In this document: positions 1 through 6,045 of the stretch, piece after piece
Layout of the letters: each line of letters opens with the position of its first letter
Position numbering within the stretch: position 1 is the stretch's first letter
DNA from: Saxidomus purpurata
Lineage: Eukaryota; Mollusca; Bivalvia; Venerida; Veneridae
Length of the DNA stretch: 64,000 bases
Assembly (NCBI GenBank): GCA_022818135.1
Contig: JAFMSR010000039.1
Location: 248,001 to 312,000 of the forward strand
Direction: 5' to 3'
Notes under the pieces: model-generated
What the model saw: only the letters and a program-made list of their open reading frames with translations
Told to the model about the DNA's origin: nothing
Database searches by the model: none
Position numbers and translations under genes: made by a program

Positions 1-127
1 GTCATGGATACGATACAGTCAAAATGATTGTGATGGTGGTACACGTGGATCACCTTGCTGCCTCGGGTCATACTTGGAGGTTTAAATAATAATTCACTTC
101 TTGCATGCTGTGGATGGATTTTGATAA

Positions 128-372
128 CATAGACAGGATACAAAAATTCTTGAACGATGTTCCCTGCATGATCGAATGGAATGTGAATGCCAAAATTTAA
201 CCCCTGATGGTAAAGAGAAACTCGCACTTGATCCCTTGACTGTACCTGGCATTGCTCTTTCAGCGCCTCCACCAGTTAATGAAAAAGATCTGTGCGGTCT
301 CAAAAGGACGACTGTACTTTTTAAACATGACATCATACACTTGACTCTGGGTTTTGAACTGTCGAGACTTGC
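128..372 (+). CDS. possible exon of an unidentified gene
   Basis: An open frame runs from just after a TAA at 125-127. A possible acceptor lies at 131-132 and a donor-like GTGTGT follows near 374. The translation reads like protein between about 133 and 370 (a Cys-x-Cys pair, then a proline-rich stretch and a hydrophobic end), and turns into low-complexity Leu-Ala beyond that, where it is antisense to the Glu-Pro repeat of the minus-strand gene. No family is recognised. It could be chance, or an exon of a gene that starts left of the window. Confidence 0.15.
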
Positions 373-424
373 GGTGTGTACGTCTCAAACAAGGTGGCTG
401 GTGTCTTCTTGGACGGTGCTTCAG

Positions 425-455
<31 letters not shown>

Positions 456-689
456 CACTGGCTCTGTCTTAGCCTCTGTCTTGGACTGGCGGTGATGTTG
501 TTGTTGTGTTTGTTGTTGTTGTTGTTTCCTTTTTCTTGACAGGGAGAGTCTGTACTTTTTATCTTTCTTAAGTTCTTCCTTAAGTTCTTCCTTGAGGTCT
601 TTTTCTTCATCACTACTGCTACTGCTGCTGCTGCTACTGCTACTGCTGCTGCTTCTGCTGCTAGTGTCTGAGTAAGGTACCAGTTTCAT
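333..689 (-). CDS. Ser-rich, Glu-Pro-repeat small protein (118 aa)
   Basis: Intronless frame of 118 codons from the first in-frame ATG at 689; the frame is open further upstream but without an ATG. In order the protein has a run of about 15 serines (residues 11-26), an acidic/basic charged helix with repeated LKEEL, a basic patch (SRKRK), a glutamine run, a Pro-Glu dipeptide repeat and a Thr/Val-rich tail. No domain is recognised; the composition suits a disordered nuclear protein, which is inference. It is transcribed away from the CCHC gene at 860 from a shared short spacer with TATAAAAG at 779-786. A degenerate hairpin at about 297-311, just past the stop, could be a decayed histone-type 3' end. 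The simple repeats are length-variable, so ORF length alone is weak evidence. Confidence 0.5.
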
Positions 690-752
690 AGGTCTATCTG
701 ATGGCTGGGTACGTCTGATGACTAGGTACGTCTGATGGCTGTCTGATGACAA

Positions 753-859
753 CTGGCGACTAGCATAAGATACGCTCTCTTTTATACACTCCTCCAGGGA
801 AATACCCTTCTCCGTCTATAAAAAGGCGTGAGTATCTCTACTCGATATCAGTTTCAGTC
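753..859. promoter_or_regulatory. divergent promoter with two TATA boxes
   Basis: The short spacer between two head-to-head genes holds TATAAAAG on the minus strand (779-786) and TATAAAAA on the plus strand (817-824). Each lies at a plausible distance from its gene's start. This head-to-head layout resembles histone gene pairs. Confidence 0.6.
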
Positions 860-1450
860 ATGGAATCAAACACTCTGCAACAAATTAAAAAGCATGTAGA
901 TGCTATCAATACACTACTACGTGTCTGTTATCATTGTCACCAACCGTGGCATTTTGTAAGTGCTTGTCCCGAGAAGACAGGGGTCAGGACAGGGGATCAA
1001 CAGACAGGGAATCTAGAGAACATTACCTGTTATCGCTGTCAGCAGCCGGGGCATTACGCTAATGCTTGCTCTGTTGAAGCCAACAAGACCACCAGGGACT
1101 TTGTGTCGACCTGTTATTATTGTAAGCAGCCAGGACACTACGCCAATGCATGTCCAGCAAAACAAGGGGTGGAAGAGCCGATGGAGTCTGAGGAGTCAAA
1201 GGAGCCGGAGAGACCTAAGAGTCTTTTACTGATTATTAAGCCGGAGAGGGCCATCATTCAACCGACCCTGTTCAATGCAAAGGCTACGGCTAAACCCAAG
1301 GAGCTCCTGGATATAAACCCATGGGTGGACTTCAGCGACTTCCGTAACCCACCTTCCGAAAGCTCCAAGGGATCTAACCAGGGACCTAACCAGGAACCTC
1401 CACCTAAGAAAAGAGCAGTAGGCCGTAAAAGGAAACTACAGACAGAGTGA
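860..1450 (+). CDS. triple CCHC zinc-knuckle protein (196 aa)
   Basis: Intronless 196-codon frame whose ATG lies ~36 bp after a TATA box. Three CX2CX4HX4C zinc knuckles are visible: Cys23-Cys26-His31-Cys36, Cys57-Cys60-His65-Cys70 and Cys85-Cys88-His93-Cys98; the last two share the core QPGHYANAC. A Glu/Ser/Pro-rich linker follows, and the C-terminus is strongly basic (KKRAVGRKRK, residues 183-192), a likely nuclear-localisation signal. Such knuckles bind single-stranded nucleic acid in CNBP-like proteins and in retroelement Gag nucleocapsids, so RNA or ssDNA binding is the likely role. No Gag capsid, protease or RT lies beside it, which argues against a simple Gag relic. Unlike its neighbours it has no histone-type hairpin on its own strand within 120 bp of the stop, and no clear AATAAA. 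Confidence 0.75.
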   Translation: MESNTLQQIKKHVDAINTLLRVCYHCHQPWHFVSACPEKTGVRTGDQQTGNLENITCYRCQQPGHYANACSVEANKTTRDFVSTCYYCKQPGHYANACPAKQGVEEPMESEESKEPERPKSLLLIIKPERAIIQPTLFNAKATAKPKELLDINPWVDFSDFRNPPSESSKGSNQGPNQEPPPKKRAVGRKRKLQTE

Positions 1451-1570
1451 AAGAAAACAGTGAAACAAAAGAACATTGAAATCAGTTGAGTTATTTTATT
1501 TTTGAAATGTTATGTATTCCTGTGACAAAAAAAAACTGAGATTATTTTTTTCTTTCTTCATTATTTGAAT

Positions 1571-1586
1571 TGCCCTGAAAAGGGCC
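1571..1586 (-). terminator. histone-type 3' stem-loop
   Basis: On the minus strand this is a five-pair stem GCCCT/AGGGC around a TTTC loop, with the sixth pair mismatched. CCAAC precedes it and purine-rich GAAGAAAGAAA follows ~15 nt downstream, as in histone pre-mRNA (stem-loop plus U7-binding element). It lies just past the stop of the minus-strand gene at 1603. Confidence 0.65.
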
Positions 1587-1602
1587 GTTGGTATGGGAAG
1601 AT

Positions 1603-1908
1603 TTACAACCCCGATAAATCGGGGTATAAATTTCCCATTACAACTCCTAAGTTGTTTACCCTCTTATCCCCATTATTAATTTTTGGGGTCAGATAATTAT
1701 TATTAAGAGGGCATAGAGAGATCAAATGGTGGTTATTAAGAGGGCATGGAATTCGCCGTCTTGGCCACTCTACGCCTCTTCTGGCAAAAAAGGCCTTCAG
1801 GGCTGCCTCGCTCTGCCGTTTCTCTACCTCCCTGTCTACCCAGGACTCCTCCTCCTCATCTACACCACGTACACACAGCAAACGCTTCCAAAAAGTTTTC
1901 ATACCCAT
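1603..1908 (-). CDS. small charged protein (101 aa), unidentified
   Basis: Intronless frame beginning MGMKTFWKR. The first half is charged (an acidic DEEEESW stretch, then a helix ending in ARRGVEWPRRR); the second half has a duplicated CPLNN motif and an Asn-rich tail. No family recognised. The frame is credible because it sits between a promoter-like block (GTAGGTCAATCCGAT at 1965-1979 plus two inverted CCAAT boxes further upstream) and a histone-type hairpin 17 bp beyond the stop. A second palindrome, ACCCCGATAAATCGGGGT, lies in the last codons. The repeated CPLNN could reflect a small internal duplication. Confidence 0.5.
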   Translation of the reverse strand: MGMKTFWKRLLCVRGVDEEEESWVDREVEKRQSEAALKAFFARRGVEWPRRRIPCPLNNHHLISLCPLNNNYLTPKINNGDKRVNNLGVVMGNLYPDLSGL

Positions 1909-1933
1909 AGTAAAATGGTAAAATGAATATAAG

Positions 1934-2087
1934 TTATAAAATAACCTTTGCTTTTAAGCACAGAATCGGATTGACCTACATTTTTACCTAAGACAAAAAA
2001 GGACCAATCACGACAAAGGACATAAATCATTAGGAACCAATCAACGTGCAGCTTACGAAAAGCGGGTTCCGTCGACAAATATAAATA
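1934..2087. promoter_or_regulatory. bidirectional histone-like promoter block
   Basis: Toward the minus strand the block gives two ATTGG boxes, GTAGGTCAATCCGAT (1965-1979) and a weak TATA-like TTAAAAG. Toward the plus strand it gives two CCAAT boxes, the sequence CGTGCAGCTTACGAAAAGC (2045-2063) and TATAAATA (2080-2087). The CCAAT/CGTGCAG part recurs at 3412-3469, and the GTAGGTCAATCCGAT element recurs at 4226 and 5251. The plus-strand gene it would have driven seems lost: a minus-strand gene end follows at 2141. Confidence 0.6.
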
Positions 2088-2140
2088 ATGTACTTTGACA
2101 ATATACTAAGATGGTTTTTATCTTTCGAACTGTGTTGATG

Positions 2141-2156
2141 GGCCCTAAAAAGGGCC
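2141..2156 (-). terminator. histone-type 3' stem-loop (TTTT loop)
   Basis: Perfect six-pair stem GGCCCT/AGGGCC with a TTTT loop on the minus strand. It is followed by TTCGAAAGATAAA, a possible downstream element, and lies 16 nt past the stop of the broken minus-strand frame at 2172. Confidence 0.6.
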
Positions 2157-2171
2157 GTAGGTTGTTTTATT

Positions 2172-2351
2172 TTACCCAGGTTTTGCCCGAGTCGTACAAG
2201 CTAAGCCTCTTGCACGTAGATCTGTTATACGTCTTAGCCGTTCACCTACTCGCTGCATTGCTTCGTCTGCCTCTCTTCTCAACTAAGGTTGTCTAAACCA
2301 CCACATTAACTCGTCTAGCAGATAAGCTAGGACACATGCTAACCCAACCAT
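2172..2351 (-). pseudogene. small gene broken by one in-frame stop
   Basis: From ATG at 2351 the minus strand reads 22 codons (MVGLACVLAYLLDELMWW...), meets TAG at 2283-2285, then stays open in the same frame for 43 more codons (LRREADEAMQRVGERLRR...) to TAA at 2172-2174. A histone-type hairpin follows 16 nt later. The second part is an Arg-rich amphipathic helix-like segment. Read-through would give ~66 residues, the size of its neighbour at 2681. No family recognised. It may be a pseudogene by point mutation, or only the downstream part may be coding. Confidence 0.4.
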
Positions 2352-2563
2352 GGCCAGGTTTAAAATGAATAAGATCTCAAGTATTTTTATAATATATATA
2401 TATATATAAAGTTTACTCATATTTTTTATTCCAATCATATTTAATATTCAAAATGATAACAAGATTTATCTTTTTATTTTAAAAAAGGACCTTTTTAGAC
2501 TGTTTTTATATATTTGATTTTATGACAATGACTGAAAGTATTTTCTTTCGAAATGTATTGGTT

Positions 2564-2579
2564 GGCCCTGAAAAGGGCC
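2564..2579 (-). terminator. histone-type 3' stem-loop
   Basis: Perfect six-pair stem GGCCCT/AGGGCC with TTTC loop on the minus strand. The 5' flank is CCAAC and the downstream sequence is TTTCGAAAGAAAATACTTTCAGTCATTGTC (in two parts), which also follows the plus-strand hairpin at 5821. It lies ~100 nt past the stop of the gene at 2681. Confidence 0.75.
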
Positions 2580-2680
2580 GTTGGTTTGTCCTGCCTGCTT
2601 TTTTCACTCATGCATACCTCGGCAGTTTGGACAGTAGCGCAGCTTGCGCTGAGCCGGCTTTCGGACAGGGCTTCCCGTCA

Positions 2681-2884
2681 TCAATGTGAAAGCCGCTCAT
2701 CGGCCTCCGCCTCCCAGTCTTCGTCATCGGAGGAAATGACAATCACTTCCTCCTCTTTGTCCGGCGACCCAAAGGGCCATACCCTCTTCCTTGGTGATGG
2801 TGGTTGTGGTGGTGGTGGCTGCTCAGACCTGGGTGGTGTGGACGGCTCTGCCTGCGTCCGCTCGTATATCACCTGCTCTGCCAT
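2681..2884 (-). CDS. 67-aa protein with SUMO-interacting motif
   Basis: Intronless frame from ATG 2884. In order: a polar N-terminus, a proline-rich stretch (residues 23-31), a basic PRKR (31-34), then EEEVIVISSDDED at 44-56. The last is a textbook SUMO-interacting motif: hydrophobic core V47-I48-V49-I50 followed by phosphorylatable serines and acidic residues. The C-terminus stays acidic. Known SIM proteins act in nuclear bodies, transcription and chromatin. The small size, basic patch and SIM suggest a nuclear adaptor, by inference. A histone-type hairpin lies downstream; a TATA-like AAATAAATA occurs about 45 bp upstream of the start. Confidence 0.6.
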   Translation of the reverse strand: MAEQVIYERTQAEPSTPPRSEQPPPPQPPSPRKRVWPFGSPDKEEEVIVISSDDEDWEAEADERLSH

Positions 2885-3000
2885 ACTTTCTCCCTCTGGT
2901 TCCTGCCACCTGTGGCTAATGTATTTATTTCAGTACCAAGGATAACACAATAAAGAGCAAGCTCTTATTTCCATTGTGGTCCTTTATTTTAGAGACAGAA

Positions 3001-3256
3001 GCAGATACAAGGGAATCCGGGTACCAGACCCTAGCTCTTTCACGAATAGACCCCTTGGTTCTTTTCTACGTGCCCGGCGTATAGCACCGATACACGCGAG
3101 ACTACCTCTGGGTTTCTTACCAGTTCATCTCAGATAGGTGGGAAACACAGAAAAAAGGGTTTCTGAAATATCCAGTGCCCGGGCCTAGAATCGAACCGGG
3201 GACCTCCGGATTGGTAGTCCAGAGCGTTAACCACTCGGCCACCAAACCACTATAAA
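3001..3256 (-). mobile_element. tRNA-derived SINE
   Basis: Read on the minus strand, the element starts with a tRNA-like head containing an A box (TGGCCGAGTGGTTAAC, 3226-3241) and a B box (GGTTCGATTC, 3188-3197). An anticodon-arm-like segment with loop CTACCAA lies between them. The body continues to about 3001, and part of it recurs at 31146-31312. Acceptor pairing is poor, so it is a SINE head and not a working tRNA. It lies directly after the stop of the tiny gene at 3260 and may have separated that gene from its 3' signals. Confidence 0.75.
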
Positions 3257-3259
3257 CTC

Positions 3260-3352
3260 TTAGTCAATCAAGACTGTCAAGTCTTCAATCATAAACTCCA
3301 TCCTTCGCACCAGTTTCTCAATCCTTCTAACTTTATGATGAATGACTTCCAT
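3260..3352 (-). CDS. 30-codon coiled-coil mini-ORF, perhaps a gene fragment
   Basis: ATG at 3352 opens 30 codons (MEVIHHKVRRIEKLVRRMEF...) with a regular hydrophobic heptad pattern and mixed charge, ending in TAA at 3260-3262 a few bases before the SINE head. Upstream lie a CATTC cap-like site and the CCAAT block that also faces the plus-strand gene at 3534, so the two genes are head to head. No histone-type hairpin is seen next to it; the SINE insertion may have displaced it. Very short, so coding status is uncertain. Confidence 0.3.
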   Translation of the reverse strand: MEVIHHKVRRIEKLVRRMEFMIEDLTVLID

Positions 3353-3394
3353 CTTTTTGTTTTGCTCAATGAACAAAGAATGAATCAAATTCAC

Positions 3395-3524
3395 CAGCGA
3401 CAAAAAGAGCCAATCACAACAAAGGAGACAAATCAGCAGGGACCAATCAGCGTGCAGCTTACGAAAAGCAGGTTTGGCTGGACTCTTTTTTAACTACAGA
3501 CCGATTTTACACGTTCAGTCATTC
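3395..3524. promoter_or_regulatory. CCAAT-block promoter with CATTC cap-like site
   Basis: CCAAT at 3411 and 3443 and CGTGCAGCTTACGAAAAGC (3451-3469) match the block at 2003-2063 closely. An AT-rich TATA-like stretch (CTTTTTTAAC) follows, then CAGTCATTCTGA with CATTC at 3520-3524, ten bases before an ATG. The block can serve both directions. Confidence 0.55.
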
Positions 3525-3533
3525 TGAATAACC

Positions 3534-3898
3534 ATGACACGCTTATTACCTCCAGTTTTAGCCCAGCGAGTGTTTCGTGAATTTGGAGAAGAACCATGGA
3601 TCTCTTTAAAACACATCATAGATTTGAACTGTATAGAGCTGCATTGAGCCATGTCGCGTTTCGGGAAGAATACGACTTAAAGAAGCTGTTTAAACCTTTC
3701 AAAGAGGCTGTGAGCATAGTGGTCGCAAACGGGGAAGCTAAATTGAATCTGGAGGCCATTAATCTGGAGGATTGGACAGTGTATGTCTTCCATAACCCTA
3801 TTGTACACGCATATCTCAGGGACTGTAAAAAAGGAGGAGGACAATGCTATTCGCGTCGTTGGTCATTTTCGAAAATAAAAGAAGTAAATGACCAGTAA
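3534..3898 (+). pseudogene. small gene, probably frameshifted; unidentified
   Basis: Two overlapping frames follow one promoter. The first ATG (3534) gives 35 codons (MTRLLPPVLAQRVFREFGEE...) that stop near 3640. The second frame (ATG 3596) gives 100 codons ending at 3898, with a charged, partly helical sequence (FREEYDLKKLFKPF, then a WTVYVF core) and a Lys-rich tail. The first frame has the better start, the second the longer body, so one gene with an early frameshift is the simplest reading. Translation from ATG 3596 alone is the alternative. No family recognised. A histone-type hairpin follows 31 nt after the stop. Confidence 0.45.
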
Positions 3899-3929
3899 AG
3901 GAATCTAACAAAACATAACATAACATAAC

Positions 3930-3945
3930 GGTCCTTTACAGGACC
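3930..3945 (+). terminator. histone-type 3' stem-loop (TTAC loop)
   Basis: Six-pair stem GGTCCT/AGGACC with TTAC loop. CAACTAAAATAATAAAGAAAGAA follows (split here only in reading): an AATAAA and a GAAAGAA purine tract within 25 nt. The purine tract matches the position of a U7-binding downstream element; AATAAA offers an alternative poly(A) end. Confidence 0.65.
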
Positions 3946-4310
3946 AACTAAAATAATAAAGAAAGAATTACCTTCAGTCATTGTCTTTTTAAAAAAATTG
4001 TCCAAACATATACACAAACAACAGTTTAAATCCTTTTTTTATTATCACATTTTATTTATAACATGTATTTTTAACATGTATTATAAAAATGTTCTTATCA
4101 TCAGTTTTTTTTTCATAATGTAACTTACCGAACACGACTTTTATAAGGTCTACGCTGATTGGTTCCTGCTCCATTGTCTCCTGTGTTATCATTGCCTGAT
4201 ATTTTACCATTACTGTATTAGTAAAGTAGGTCAATCCGATAGACTCATATAAATACAGACCGTTTTTAGACATACAGTACATTCCTACCATTCACAGCGT
4301 ACTGTCAACA
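3946..4310 (+). repeat. spacer/promoter unit, copy 1 of a tandem duplication
   Basis: This spacer is strongly similar along its length to 4964-5334, from the AATAATAAAGAAAG tract after the hairpin to the leader before the next ATG. It holds ATTGG boxes (4159), GTAGGTCAATCCGAT (4226-4240), TATAAATA (4248-4255) and CATTC (4280-4284). A minus-strand TATA (CTTATAAAAG, about 4139-4148) suggests a lost divergent partner. Promoters appear to have duplicated while the coding sequences behind them differ. Confidence 0.7.
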
Positions 4311-4312
4311 TC

Positions 4313-4946
4313 ATGAAAAACGACTTCTCGGATCTTTTGACATTAGCTGCAAATACAGCACAGATTCCAGAGGGGAATTATACAGCACATATTCCAGATG
4401 GGGGAAATTATACAGTCGTCACTACACCATCCTACCAGCCTGTGCCACAACCACAACAATATCAAGAGTACCAGCAGTTTAAATAGCAGCAGTTAAAACT
4501 GCAGGGTCATCAACAACAACAACAACAGCAGCAGCAGCAGGGGTCAGATGCCAAAATGCTACAAACTATTTTTCAAGAGATGCGTGCTTTAATACCACCA
4601 TGTGCCACTTTAATACCAGCATAGCCAAGATGGATATGTCAGTACAGAAAGACTTTCTGACTCTTCAAACAAGTGTCGCTCATTTGGAAGCAACCGTCAC
4701 CAAAGAGTCACGCCATAAGAAACAACGTCTGGAGAAAGAATGCTTTCTTAAACTGTCAACAGAGAAAATGGTTATCCCTGTGCAGTTAAAGTGGACACTA
4801 AAGAGCAACCTCTCAAGAAAGATAGCGCAACCCAGTTTGAAAAGCTAACGGAAAAGCGACCTCATGGGTTGTACAGTAAAACCATTGACTACGACCTAAA
4901 TAGTCATCTTAAAAAGCCCAAAAAGAAGTTAAGGATTCTAACATAA
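4313..4946 (+). pseudogene. Gln-rich coiled-coil gene broken by stops and frameshifts
   Basis: ATG 4313 follows the promoter at 4226-4284 and reads 57 codons of a Gly/Tyr/Gln/Pro-rich segment to TAG at 4484-4486. The same frame continues with a long glutamine run to a second stop near 4622. Two further frames carry the rest: a coiled-coil-like segment (about 4600-4780) and a Lys-rich C-terminus ending KKPKKKLRILT at 4944-4946, directly before a histone-type hairpin. Overall layout (N-terminal polar segment, Q-rich and coiled-coil centre, basic tail) resembles the intact gene at 5335. At least one stop and two frame changes make it a pseudogene, unless assembly errors caused them. Confidence 0.6.
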
Positions 4947-4947
4947 C

Positions 4948-4963
4948 GGCCCTTTTCAGGGCC
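4948..4963 (+). terminator. histone-type 3' stem-loop
   Basis: Perfect six-pair stem GGCCCT/AGGGCC with the consensus TTTC loop, flanked by AAC before and CAACTAAATAATAAAGAAAG after. It begins 2 nt after the TAA of the broken gene. Confidence 0.75.
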
Positions 4964-5334
4964 AACTAAATAATAAAGAAAGAAATACCTTCAGTCATTG
5001 TCTTTTAAAAAATATATAATCCAAAAAAATACATACACAAACTAGTTTAAACCCCTATTTTAATGATCACACTTTTTATTTATAACATGCATTTTTAACA
5101 TGTATTATAAAAATGTTCTTATCATAAGTTTTTTTTCCCCATAATATAACTTACCGAACACGACTTTTATAAGGTCTACGCTGATTGGTTCCTGCTCCAT
5201 TGTCTCCTTTGTCATCACTGGCTAATATTTAAGCATAGCACATTAGTAAAGTAGGTCAATCCGATAGATTCTTATAAATACAGGCCGTTTTTAGACATTC
5301 AGTACATTCTGACCGTTCACAGCGTGCAGTCAAC
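4964..5334 (+). repeat. spacer/promoter unit, copy 2 of a tandem duplication
   Basis: Copy of 3946-4310 with small indels. It holds GTAGGTCAATCCGAT (5251-5265), TATAAATA (5273-5280) and CATTC twice (5296-5300, 5305-5309), then the leader ACAGCGTGCAGTCAAC directly before ATG 5335. The conserved order is CCAAT, H4-like element, TATA, cap site. Confidence 0.7.
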
Positions 5335-5781
5335 ATGAATACTATTCAACCCAACCTGAGAACAATTGATGCGTTGTTCTTTTATGCTGAACAACGTATC
5401 ATGGAAATTAACACCATGAAGCTGAAGCATATTAATGAGCTATCCCAGCGAGCTGAACGTCTCACACAGGAGACACTCAGAGCCATTGAAGAACAACAAC
5501 AGCAATGGGCTGAGAGAAGACAACTGACGAAAGAAGCTTTAGAAACAGCACAAAAACAGGAAGAGGAAAAAAGGAAAGAACAGGAGAAACAACAATTCTT
5601 CGACAGGGTTGTGTCACTCTTCAGAGAAAAGAAAAGAAAAACTACAGTACATAAACGATTGGGGAAGATAACCGTCACGACCACCAACCAGGGTACAGTA
5701 CGACCTACCCGAACACAAGCGATGCCGTCACAGCCTGAGGTGACCACAGCTGTTACATCACCACCACAACAGCAGGAGTAA
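5335..5781 (+). CDS. Gln/Lys-rich coiled-coil protein (148 aa)
   Basis: Intact intronless frame with the best-preserved flanks in the cluster. Residues ~20-90 form a long charged helix with heptad-like spacing (KHINELSQRAERLTQETL, then a glutamine run and a KQEEEKRKEQEKQQ stretch), a likely coiled coil. A basic patch follows (REKKRKTTVHKRLGK, 97-111), then a Thr/Pro/Gln-rich tail ending QQQE. This suits a nuclear or DNA-associated oligomeric protein, by inference; no family is recognised. It appears to be the intact relative of the broken gene at 4313 (same promoter, similar layout). Two histone-type hairpins follow in tandem. Confidence 0.65.
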   Translation: MNTIQPNLRTIDALFFYAEQRIMEINTMKLKHINELSQRAERLTQETLRAIEEQQQQWAERRQLTKEALETAQKQEEEKRKEQEKQQFFDRVVSLFREKKRKTTVHKRLGKITVTTTNQGTVRPTRTQAMPSQPEVTTAVTSPPQQQE

Positions 5782-5797
5782 ACAACTCTAACACAAC

Positions 5798-5836
5798 GGT
5801 CCTTTTCAGGACCAACCAACGGCCCTTTTCAGGGCC
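5798..5836 (+). terminator. two tandem histone-type stem-loops
   Basis: GGTCCT-TTTC-AGGACC (5798-5813) and GGCCCT-TTTC-AGGGCC (5821-5836) stand 7 nt apart, 17 nt after the stop. The second is followed by ACCCA, as in the classic animal histone stem-loop context, then by TTTCGAAAGAAATAC. The different stems are each self-complementary, so base pairing, not sequence, has been kept. Confidence 0.75.
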
Positions 5837-5846
5837 ACCCAATACA

Positions 5847-5875
5847 TTTCGAAAGAAATACTTTCAGTCATTGTC
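5847..5875 (+). other. conserved element downstream of hairpin (HDE-like)
   Basis: TTTCGAAAGAAATACTTTCA followed by GTCATTGTC recurs after the minus-strand hairpin at 2564. A shorter version (AAAGAAAGAATTACCTTCAG then TCATTGTC) occurs after the hairpins at 3930 and 4948. Position and GAAAGAA core match the histone downstream element that pairs with U7 snRNA; the conserved TTTCAGTCATTGTC part has no known role. Confidence 0.55.
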
Positions 5876-5929
5876 TAAATAAAACACAACAAAATATAGT
5901 CCTAACATATACACAAACTAGCACATAAA

Positions 5930-6045
5930 CATTTTTCATACTGCCATATTTTTTCCATAAACATTTTCCATATCGCCATACTTTTTCCATACTGCCACGA
6001 AATAGTTTCCATATCGCCATATTTTTTCCATACTGCCACCCTATA
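5930..6045. repeat. short degenerate tandem repeat
   Basis: About three degenerate copies of a unit built from TTTCCATATCGCCATA and TTTTTTCCATACTGCCAC mark the right edge of the small-gene cluster. Confidence 0.7.

Noticed and set aside
1571..1586. A 3' stem-loop for the plus-strand zinc-knuckle gene
   Set aside because: Read on the plus strand the loop is GAAA, not TTTC, and the purine-rich element is on the wrong side; it belongs to the minus-strand gene.
2553..2945. 130-codon plus-strand frame
   Set aside because: It is antisense to the SIM protein and to a minus-strand hairpin; codons and context fit the minus strand much better.
3181..3252. A functional tRNA gene
   Set aside because: A and B boxes are present, but acceptor and T stems pair poorly, and the sequence continues into a SINE body that recurs elsewhere.
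5382..5819. 145-codon minus-strand frame, Cys-rich
   Set aside because: It is the antisense shadow of the coiled-coil gene at 5335, whose promoter and hairpins are on the plus strand.
333..5875. That the small ORFs are themselves divergent histones
   Set aside because: No histone fold signatures, and lengths, composition and the zinc knuckles or SIM do not fit any core or linker histone.
333..5875. A firm call of an integrated virus for the small-gene cluster
   Set aside because: Compact ambisense layout and small proteins would fit, but no capsid, polymerase, helicase or integrase is present; kept only as a hypothesis.
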